This document shows, one piece after another, positions 11,501 to 23,500 of a stretch of DNA of 46,519 bases (positions are counted from its first letter, which is position 1; every line of letters starts with the position of its first letter). The position numbers and the translations under genes are program-made. Below the pieces are notes generated by a model. The model was not told where the DNA came from. It saw nothing but the letters and a program-made list of their open reading frames with translations, and made no database searches. The stretch covers positions 14,021 through 60,539 of the forward strand of contig JAKCWW010002195.1 of assembly GCA_026260175.1 (NCBI GenBank), read 5' to 3'. Origin of the DNA: Reticulitermes lucifugus. Its lineage: Eukaryota; Arthropoda; Insecta; Blattodea; Rhinotermitidae.

Positions 11501-14500
11501 TCCCCACCCACAATCAAACCCCGATTCCTCAATCATCAAGCCTGTAGCCTAGTCTCTATAAATGGGAAAACATTATCATGCATGGCAATTGGAAGTACCT
11601 GCGGGTGGGCGAGGCGGCCATTGATCCCGATTTGCTGACACTGCTGACACTGCTCACCGTTGACGAGACGGAGCCTTCCATACTTGTTGTGTCTGACAAC
11701 ACACTCTCGCCCATAGCACCACCACGCATAGGCAGAAATTCATCATCGCTATCATCTATAAAGGTAAAGATTCACTCTCTAGAATGCTATGGAACTTACA
11801 ATGAAAGAATGTTGGTCATCTCACATTTACAAGATAAAAATCTGAAACTGCACCAATATACAGTGGAAAAGGTGTGAGCGTCCACAATTTTTCATTGCAG
11901 ATGGAGGAGGGGGGGGGGCTGCCGACCCTGAGGCTATACATAATTTGTTTCATTATAAAAACTATGTTACAAACATCCAAGTCCTAAATATAATTGTAAT
12001 ATAACAGTGTTTGCAACTAATTGTACATAAATACAAATATAACTACATATTCAATGACTCAATCACCTAACATAAATCACAAGGTCTAATCTTCTTGTTT
12101 TTTTAAGTTCATCTAAGCCTCTCTAAATTTTTGTTCATTTTTCAAAATTCCAAAGTACTTGTCATCAGCTGATTTCAGTGGTTGATTTTGGCCAAATGGT
12201 AAACCACGTAAAATGTTTGTTATCACTGGGTCTACAAAACAATTTTTTTTAATTCAATTTTGGGGGGGGGGGCTGCAGCCTCTTCTTAAAGAATGCATGT
12301 TCCAAATAAATTCAGAAAGCACATAACTGAGAGTGAATGCTGAAAATGCCATCAGTTGCACCACACTGGAAACTCTTACACACGTCTCTAAACACAGTCA
12401 AGAGGAGTTATGCATGTACTAGGAACAATGGAGGACAGTCCATCATGTTTTGTGATTACTCAGTTTACATTTTATTTACAATAAAATATGAAAATATTTA
12501 ATATTTGGGTAAGGTTTACAATGGATCACTCTGTACAGTGCAATTAACTATAACATGTTTCCTATCCTGAAACATGACTGCATTCCAACAGTTGTATTAT
12601 CATTGAGCATACATCTGCAAACTCAGCATTCTCCAAAATGGATAAAAGACTTCATGCATTCCTCTCCATTTGTTTGTTCAACACACGGCTGCAACTGTCA
12701 ACAAGTTAATTTCTTTGACACTAGCCAGTCACATGTTGCCTCACCTAACGAAGCAGTAGACCACCCCTGGGTACACTGCAAGCTCTGTGTCTGCAATGCC
12801 GGCACAGGATGCAGTTTCTGCTGCAGCTCCTGTTCTACCCTGCGGAAGTCAGTACGATCCATCGGCTTCTCCATGCATCGGGATCGTGGGGCCACATTGC
12901 TAACAACAAGACAACGAAAATGATACCAAAAACATTTACATTCTATTTGGCAAGACTGGGAAGAGCATGCTTCATAATGTAGTAAATGTAAGTGCCAGCA
13001 CTGTTCTCTATTAATTTATGAAGCCTATGTTGAAGCCTGTTTGTAAAATCGGATTAACAATTCATGAGACACACATAAGGTCTCTTCATGACCTGCAGTA
13101 AAGCAGACATTATTACAGATCAATATGGCTTAAAATCAAAACTATCCAACAAGTGTTGGTGAAAGTATCGCATACTGCATTTCTTTATGCATATATATAT
13201 ATATAAACTGCCTAATGGTTTAGACACTGACTGACAGGCAAATTAATACACATAAAGTGTTTGTTCCTACATAGTAAATATCACGTGCATTTTTAAATGC
13301 AATATATAACATACAGATTAATTTTACACAGAGAATTTAACACATTTTGTATACAACTACAGTATACTTAATTTCTTAAATATTTACAGTAAGGCACATG
13401 CTGTACCCTCATACTTATAAGGCAGAATGAATGTGATGATAATGTTGATCATGATGATGACAATATATATGGGAACACCCTGATACAAGAGATCACATTA
13501 CAGGGACACGTTCATCATTGGCTAGCACAGAACAGAAGCGGCAGATCCATCAACAGTTAGTACTAAAACATAAAGTCCTACCAAAAGGACATATAACAAA
13601 TCACAATCACAGATGTTTATCACAAACCATCTTTTAAAATAAACATGCTGTATTATGTTGGAGTAATCACATATAAGAAAATACATAACATGCCACCTAC
13701 ACCCTAACAATATACTTTATTTTAGAAATATTTCTGTACCAACCTAAAACAACCCGTGAGTACAACATGAGTACCAAGGAGTTCCTGCAAAATGTTGGTA
13801 CACTTTCCCTGACTATACAGCGTCTTATTTCAGAACACACTAATCCCTTTACTGACACAAGATGTCCCACAAAACTGCCACACTTCACGTGTTTATATTT
13901 GCTGGCTTATTTTCATTGGATTTAAATCTCAACTGTTATGTCTACAGGAGAGTCATATAAAACCCTCAAAAAGTTTTTACCACACACTTTAGTGCAGACA
14001 GGATCAATAAAGATACAGATTTTTCATTTTTCAACCCAGTCCCAGATCTACCATAAAGACTACAAGCCCATGATGATGGTTGTGAATACAGCTGCAAACA
14101 GCAGGGTCTCAACTGTTTCACACTTTTAAGGTTTTCATTTGACTCAATCTTGTAGTTACCAGCTGTTCCAGCAGGTCACTTACCAGTGGCCCCAGCATTC
14201 CTCACCATTTCAATGCAAGTAACTTCCAATGTTGCTTTTCAGTGAGTGTGTGGTGCACACTTATTAGTGAAAAACTAAATTGGCATTACTTCTCAAGTTA
14301 TGATATCTGTGCTCTTCTGGGAAACTACACAGCGTCAAGTGTTAATCCTTTACCGACGTTTCAGGACAACATATCTGTCCCATCTTCAAGGGTCAAGAAG
14401 TTCAAGAACAAAAAGGATGTTTAACAGAAGACTACAACCCACACCTACTACAAGATCAGGTACTACTTCTTTTGGAAGACATTTCTCTACAGGTGTGATT

Positions 14501-17500
14501 AAAAATGTGGCTGAAACAAGATGTTTACTTGTAATTAAAATAAATAATAATACAAAGTGACTCAACATCATGTTTGAGTGAGCAACATGCCAGCTTTGTA
14601 TTCAGAAGGTCCAAGTTTCAAAGCTCAGCCTGGAGACTTGCTATCCTGAGGTTTTCTGTGGTTTTTCTCAGTCCCTCTTGGCAAATGTTGGAACAGTTCC
14701 TCAAATTGGGCCCATGACAACACCCTTTTCAATTAATTTTTCACTTACCACCCCATAATTTCATATTACACAAAAAACAAAGAACACACAGAAATACAAC
14801 ATTCAGAAGAGGCTTATTTAAATAACTACGAAGGTCTGATGACATGCTCCTGGATCATACAGCGCAGCAAGCCAATTTTTCCCAATGCTTTACAACCAAG
14901 TACTTTGTCCTTCAACCAACTACTCTCCACAAATCTTATTTTAAACCATATTTGTTTGATTTTGTCTTACTTGTTTGCATAATTTCCCAATACCTGGTAT
15001 CCTCCAAGTCTGGAGTAGCCAGGCCATGCAGGAGCTCAATCAGGACATGGAACTGACGAGCAGACAAGAAGGTGGTCAGTGAACCCAAGTTCACTTCTAG
15101 GTCCACTTTGGGTCCCAGCACTCCCTCGCTCTGCTTTAATTTCAGTCTAATTTCCTGACGACCTGCCAGCTTCCCAAACAGGATGGGGTCTGGCTCCAGT
15201 GACAGGTTTGAGTGGTGGGAGGTCTTGTCATTAATAACGGACTCCTGCATTGAGGCTATGTGGGAGCTAGATGGCGATTGAGAAGCTGGAGTGACAGGCG
15301 CTGTCCCAAAATTTGAGTCTGAATTCTGAAATAACAAAAAAACAGAATGACAAAATTAGGCAAAGCATTAACGTTTACACTTCCAATTTACTTATAACTG
15401 GCCAAAGCACCTCTTCTTCACCCAGATTTTGCTTCAAATAAGCTGCATTTAAACAACGAATCTGTTCACTGATTAACCCTTTTGTAACCAGCAGGACGTA
15501 TATGTCCCACTTAACAACTATTCTTTGTTAAGTCTGCTGGGATGCCAGGGTCCCACTTCTCCTCCATACTGCCATCTACTGTGAAGTTTCTGTATTAATT
15601 AATTCAGTCATGAAAGTGTTAAAGCAATCTTATTAACACAGATTCCCATTAAGTAATTTCTATCACATCGACACATGGCACTGAATATAGTGACTGAGCT
15701 GTGAACTTACATGAGCTTCTATCCATACAGCTGTGATTATCTAGGAACCTAACCAATGATCGACAAGAAGGGACGAGAAGCAGTTAGCACTCATTAAACA
15801 TGGCAAACATGCTTGATGCTCAACTCTGTCTTCTTCCTCAGCTCATACCTTATGAGAACACACCCTGTAATCTGTCACATGATGGGCTGCCATACTATTC
15901 GTCTGCTACTTCACAGCCACATTCATCAGTCATTTCTTTATCCATAGAGCAAACCAAGTGTTAATATTTACTAGTGGAGTGCTGCTATCTGATTCTGCTA
16001 TGTTCTGTCATATGCAGAATGCTCAACTGTTTCTCCTGCTTCAATTCGTACCCAGAGACAGCACACACAGTAACCATACTCAAATATGGCTTCTGCTGCA
16101 GCATGCACCTTGCAGAGAATATAGCAACAGTGGTTACCATGATAACACAGCAACCTACCAAGCAACTGAGCAATCAGCCAACCAAGGAAGGAAGGAAGGA
16201 AGGAAGGAAGGAAGGAAGGAAGAAACTATACTCATTTCCATAGACATATATATGTAGAGATACATCACTTGGACCAATTGTGTGAAAAATGAAGATGTAT
16301 TACACAGAGTCAAGGAGGAAAGAAACATCCTACATACAATAAAAAGAAGGCCAACTGGATTGGCCACATCTTGTATAGCAACTGCCTGCGGAAACACATT
16401 ATTGAAGGAAATATAAAAGGGCCAGGAAGATGACGAAGGAAATGTAAGCAGCTACTGGATGACCTTACAGAAACGAGAAGATAATGGAAGCGGAAGCACT
16501 AGTTGTACTCTCTGGAGAACTCACTTTGGGATGAGGCTATGGACCCCTGTCATAAGAAAAAACTATGTGATGATGATGATATAGTGACACCAGCATACAG
16601 ATTCTATGCAGCAGTATGGAACATGCACGTGTTTTTGATTCACTGTAATGATTATACAAGGACAAGTGTCACGATTTACCCTACTTTATTTAGTAATGCT
16701 GTCCAACTAGTAGCATAAAATACTTGATACTGTAAGGGTAATGCATACTTACATCTAATTATAAGACAGCAATACTTCATTCTGACCTTAGAATCTGGAG
16801 TTGAGCTGCTCGACAGAGACATGACCGATCTTGAGAACGTTCGAGCACGGGATGGGAACTCATCTGTATACATTGTGATACCCTCCAAATAGAATTTCCT
16901 GGCAGTAAAAGCTGCCACTTGATACACTTTGTTTCCTTGCTGAAAGTATGTTTCACCAGGTGTTGAATTCGGTGGGTCTGTCCCCGCCTCATCAAAGTAA
17001 TCCACGCTGTCATGAACAAACGGCAAGTCATTAGCACTACCAAAAGCCACTACAGAATCTCAGCAACTCACATTTGTAAAAGGAAAAATATACACAGGAT
17101 CAACAAGTGTGTGTTATTTAACAATTCTGTCAATTGCTACAATTATATGGGACTGGTGACAAATGAGCACTGGGCATTGGGGTTAAGATAATGACAGGGG
17201 AAAACTGGAGTACTCTGAGAAAAACTTGTTCCTGTGTCACATTTTCCACCATAAATCTGCATGAAACCTGGGCCTCTGAACTGATAGGTCAGCACATAAC
17301 TGCTTCAGTCATGGCATGGTCACAGGATCATCAAAGCAAGACAGGCAATGTACATATAACATAATGTTCTGGTGTGTCTGCAAAACTGTTGTCATGGAAA
17401 AGCAATAAGTATTACATATTCTGAGTGTGTGTCTGTAGCCTTAGTTATCCAGCATGCAAAGCGCATGCGCTGTATTATATTGTCATCTGTGGCCTGTCTG

Positions 17501-20500
17501 GCTCTACCATATTTTTCTACATTATGTCACGAATGGAACCATTTTCAGAAAAATTTTACTAAACATAAAATGTGTACTTTCATTTTCTCTGCAACTCTAT
17601 GTGAACATGTGCAGGAACGATAGAGGGAAGGGCAGAAGTGACGGGAAGACAAGGAAGAAGACGTAAGAAGCCACTGGATGACCCTACGGAAAAGAGAGAA
17701 TACTGTAAATTGAAAGAGGAAGCACTAGATCGCACTCTCCAGAGAACTTGCTTTGGACGAGGCTATGGACCTGTCATAAGACAGGAAACAAAATGAAATG
17801 AATCTGTGTGAAACATTTCTCATTGTAAGAAGAATTAAGTGAGATATTACCATACATGTACATAGGTCTTCATGTAAAATACCTGCTATTCTTGTCAGAT
17901 TTTAATCAAACTAGAATTTTCTCTACAGATTTTCGAAAAATTCTCAAATATCAAATTTCATGAAAATCCATCTAGTGGGACCCATGGTGTTCCATGTGGG
18001 CAAAGAGAGGGATAGAAATGATGCAGCTAATAGTTGCTTTTCAAAATTTTGCAACCGTGCCTAAAAATGTGATTTACTGATGTACTGCACCTACAGCACT
18101 CATTCTGATATCAGATCATGGAAGATTTTATTCACACAAACACATATTCGATATGTGATCCCTGTATATTCAGTAGCAAAATAAACACATTATAAGCATT
18201 GAAGATAAAAGATATGTGAAATTTACTAAATACTGCTAACATGAGAGTGCCAGCTGGGCAGATCAACCGTCTGCATTTAGGTATCATTCCCATTGCATTT
18301 ACTTCTCCAACAACATGAGAGAGCCAGCTCAGCATATCAACTGTCTGCATTTTGTGTATCATTCCCATTGCATTTACTTCTCCAACAACATGAGAGTGCC
18401 AGCTCAGCAGATCAACTGCCTGCTTTTTGTGTATCATTCCCATTGCATTTACTGCTAACATGAGAGTGCCAGCTGAGTAGATCAACCATCTGTACTTTTT
18501 GTATCATTCCCATTGCATTTCTTGCTAAACAAATCTGTTCATCTCTTGAAGGTAACCATCAATGTCAAGATATCAATGCTTATTGAATTTGACAAAAATT
18601 GTATGGTACTGTTTATGCGTACTGGGTCAACAATGTATACAGAAAGGGCTAGATTTGTTACTAGTCTGAGTGCTACATTTCCACTTTTGGCACAGAAGAA
18701 CCAGGTCAAAATATTATGCTGTGAGCAGATTTTTAATTGGCCTTTAAATTTTCTTATCTGTGCAATCAGTAGTTTTGAGCACAAGGTAATTAAAAACAAG
18801 AACAGTACCATAAACACATACCATAAAAATATTTTACTCATTGTTGCACTGTCAGACAAAACCTTAAGTTTTCCACAGTTGGTCATACTGCTTGTGCAAG
18901 CATGACTATGTATGCAGTGCAGCTGCATTGGCCGTCTTCTGTGCAGAGTCAAGTTGACTCAGCTAGTGATGTGGTAACTTCCTACCACTCAAACTGCTGC
19001 GCTACTGGTGACTGCAGATGTGTTGTCAGCTGCGTTTCAAACTTGTAAATTTCACTAATAATTGTGAGTGCAGTGTTACGTTTTGTCTATTTTCAGTTCA
19101 TTATCAGTTCCAAGGGACTTCATAAGCATTCTGATGAATTACATTAACAGTTAAACACACTTACTTTGAACACACTGTACAAGACTGAGAATGCAACATT
19201 ACACAACTTGACAAGTTTACTTTATTGTGCTTCGCCGTAAAAGAACCAATCGCTAAAAATGTTTTGAGAACTACATAAACAGATGGTACTTACTTTTTTA
19301 TTCTGAGCTCAACAGCAACTCCGGCGTTACTGTCTTTTGGCACATGTTCCAAACGTATAACTGTATCTACAAATTTGACTTTTACACGGCACAAAACTGT
19401 AAGAGAAGTAGGAAGTTTAATTATTTTTTGCAAATCTGAACACGACTTTGTAAAATATTTTAACTCAATACAATCTTTGGTCAGCAAAACTGTTTAGACA
19501 AGCTAGAACAACAAGTACAGAATCAAAATACCAAAAGAAACAATATTTTTTTATGCCTGATATTACTTTTATTTTAAAATACCTAAAATTAATAAAAAAA
19601 ATACAGTAATTTATTTTACTGTTTAAACCAATGAACAGAAAATGCAACAGTATAAGAACACACAGTTTATTTCCACCCCCCCTCCCCAACATGCACACGT
19701 ACAATTTTCTTCTTTCTCCCATGATTTTAAATCTGTGTTCTGAAATGAAGCTTCTGTCAGATGACTTTCCTTCTTTGTTTCTAACTTCACACAGCTCTGT
19801 CTTTCTTGAAAAGCTGACAGCTATTGAGCTGCTCATGAGTTCCTTTGCTCTTAACACATTTGTGACCAGATATGATGCTCTTCCCATCACACATGACAGA
19901 AGGCGTGTTTTAACCCCAACTGTCTAGTAAAGCAGGGATCTCAGTTGGATTGTGTGGGTTATGACAAATTGCTGTTTCATGAGCAGTATGACTCACACAA
20001 CACCTCTGAATGCAAGCAATCAGTAATGTAGAAATGAGGTGACAGTAAAATTGTCCCTGTACTTAATCAAGCATCAAGCACCAAGCCATGAAGGTGTATC
20101 AGGAAATGGTGGTATATCTCCAACCATTCTTGACCTATGGAAGTGAACTGTCAGGTACACACTCAGCGTATAGAATCCATGGTACTCATTAAATAGAAGG
20201 ATGGGTGGGCCCCAAAGCCAGTCTGGAGGTTCTAGAGAAGAGAAAAATCACTTGCCTCTGGCAGGCATAAAAACAATTCCTTGATCATCCAGTCTGTGGC
20301 CTAGTCATTATACCAATCGAGTTTGGAACGATATTTAAAAAAATATATAAAAACCACATAATGCTGGGTAGCTTTTACACATATCAAAGATGTTCCAATT
20401 ATGCTGTATGTACTTATAAAAACATGAAACATACTTGAATCAATGGCCTGAGCAAAGAGTTCAAGCCCCTCCAGTGGCTGGGGCTGCTCTGTATCCTTTC

Positions 20501-23500
20501 CATCTGAAGAACCTTCCTTCAGACACTCCTCTGCAAGCTGCATGCTGCTTGTCATACTGCTCCACATGGATTCAAACATGGACGCACCTGACATAACATA
20601 CTCACATTTATTTACCTTCACATTTACAGCTTGCATGATACATTAACACTCCTACTGCCAAATCTATAGAACATCTTTACAATCATTATGACCAAACTAC
20701 TGTCACTGAATTTGAGACTTATTTATAATTACTAAAAAAAACTATTCAAATCTGAGCAAATTTCCCTAACATAGGGGTGCACAAATCCTGGGTGCCAGGT
20801 CACCATGGCGACTAGATTTTCTATGGTGGCACCTAATATTTTTGGCATCTAGAATAATGATGCATCTCATAAGTTTTCTTTTGGAGAATTTGTGCACCCC
20901 TACCCTAACCTGTCACTGAATTTGGACTTTATGTTAGGTTTACAGCTACAACAAATTATTTTAACTTAACTAATGCAAAAATACCCACATTAATACACTT
21001 ATGATACATCAAATAAAAATGTCCTAACAATACTAAAGGATTTAAAGATATGGATAAAAATTTTTTAAAGCCAAACATATCAATTTATGACAGCAAGGTC
21101 TAATCTCATAGACTGAAATAAATAAAAACTGTAACATTTCAAGTACACCTATGTTTAAATCCACAGGCCTAGTGTAGGAGGCGGTGTGCTGTTTCATAAG
21201 CAATTGAATAACATTTACGAGACAGAAGTCTGGCCATGACAGATAGATGCTTGACTGACAGATTGTTATATTATTTAATGATACTACTTCAGCTGCAGAA
21301 GTCTAACAGCATTCAATATGGCATTACAACAACCATGAATGAAGAGCAGCAAACATTTTGAAGGTGCTGAAGTCCTGTTTCCAGGTACCATCCCAGCACT
21401 CACCAGGAGACATTAAAGAAAAATATGAGAAACGTCATGTCAGAAATATTCAGTAACTTGCCAAGGTTTAAAATGACTACCTACTTCATACAAGTCAGCT
21501 GCAACAACTTTCTCCTGTTTCCAAGAGGAGATGAAAAGACATAAAACATTTAGTGTTGGACTTTGAGAGACAGGTAAATGAAGGCTCTGGAAACGGAGCG
21601 TCTTTCTGCATGGGGCTCTGAGAGGGGATTGTAGAGGGGGGGCTCCTTTACTGGGGACTTTGATATGTAAAAGAACGCTCTGGTGGCAGGAATCTCTCTC
21701 CATGGGAGCCCCGTTGGGGGAACTTGGAGGGGGGACTTCTTCACCAGGGACTTTGAGAGACAGGTAAAAGAAGGCTAGAGAGACAGTGTCTCTTTCTGTG
21801 GGAGCTCTGCAAGGGAAACCTGGAAGGGGGGTTCCTTTGCTGGGGACTTATAAAGTTACGTAAAAGAAGGCTCTGGAAATGGAACATCTTTATCTATGTA
21901 GGGGCTTCGTAAGGGGAACCTGGAAGGGGAAGATCTTTACTGGGGACTCTGAGAGACATGTTAGGGAAGGCTTTGGAAAGGGAGCATCTCTCTCTTTACA
22001 GAAGTTCTGTGAGGGGAACCTGGAGGGAGGGCTCCCATACTGAGGACTCCCAAGAGACATGTAATAGGAGGCTCTGGAAAAGATACATTTCTTTTCACAG
22101 GGGCTCTGTAAGGGGGACCAAAAGGTATTTAGCAAGGGAGGGCTCGTCCAATATGTTTATTGGGCCGGAACCTGTACTTGATATATTTTTCTGCTATGTA
22201 TAACTTAGAGGGTTCGTGGCCTTATGCTGGGCCACAACACTCTAAGAAAACATCAGCATTTCAGGGGGCACAAAGAGCGTGTTAAAAAGGCCTACGTGCT
22301 TCAAGCCTCTAAAGGCTCGAACCCATTGGGTATTCTATTCTATTCTAACAGTTAAACAATGCTTACAACAGAAACCTCTCTCTGCAAACATACAAAGCAA
22401 AAAGTTTTTAAACTTCAGTATTTAATTGCTGTATTTAAATCCTGCAAGTTCATCAGCATTACCATAATCCACAACCTTCACAACACGACCTTCACAACCC
22501 ATTTTTTCAAGATTCATTTTCATGTTATCATTAACTCTCTGAACCAAAGTTTGATATGCATTTTATGAAATATAAATTCAAATGAGATCTGAGGTTTTCA
22601 CAGCAGTGCCTACGAAGATTGCTGCGTTCTGAAAATGATGATTTATAATTTGATGGGCCGAAGTTTCAGAGGAACCTATTACCTCCATGCTCAGCATAGC
22701 AGACAAGGCCAGCAGTTTCCTTTGAAATATGCACACCTATCTACCAAACTATATGGCATCACATCCCTGAAGACAGTGATCTTAAACTTCTATACAGCTT
22801 AAGAGAAAAGAACTCAATCACAAGCACTAAGAAATTGTAAGTTAGCAGTTTTTACAAGGTTTCTGTGGTAAATATACCGAGCAGGAAGGTGTAATGGTAA
22901 TGCCTTAGACTTGTAATCACAAGGTGTCTGCCAGAATCCAGCTACCCTGATACCACAGTTTTCCTCAGTCCCTCCAAGAACATAATATAATTGTGTCTTG
23001 AATGGAGCACAACTGCTTCTTCCAAATCCTTCCCAATTCATCATTCATCAATTGTCCTACCACTCAATGCTACAAAGTCTGAGGTATGGACAGCATCATA
23101 AAATAATCCACAAAGCCTAACTAATGTTTATTAGATCAGTGTTGCAATCAGAATTTTTGGCAATGCAGAGAAAGACTGGTGAAAGTAAAACTATACTTTT
23201 CCTTCTGAATACGAAGTACCTCTCTCATCCAAAGCTCCACCTTATCTCCTTCCATACATGCCATTTGATTATTGTTTTAGATCAGCATGAGTTAACATAG
23301 CTTAACAGTGTCCCTGTTGGGTCTAGTAAACATAAAAATGCACAAATTCAGTTAAAAGTTGGGTAGTTTAAAACAGTACAGTTCCTTCTATCTTACAGTA
23401 ATCTTTTGTATGCAGAACTTTGGGAAGTAGAATACTCTGTCTTCATTACTAGTAGCTCTCTTGTGTATTTCAGATTTCCACTAAAAATATATATCTTGCA

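Noticed and set aside
14971..14994. Alternative ATG2 exon 6 donor (GTAAGA at 14970)
   Set aside because: Better donor sequence, but it gives phase 1 and shifts exon 7 out of frame. It could be a minor isoform.
18241..18530. CRISPR-like array
   Set aside because: The units are contiguous tandem copies without unique spacers, in an animal gene intron.
21440..22203. Protein-coding repeat genes on either strand
   Set aside because: Frames arise from the minisatellite; unit lengths of 93-101 bp do not keep one frame, and there are no splice sites or conserved starts.
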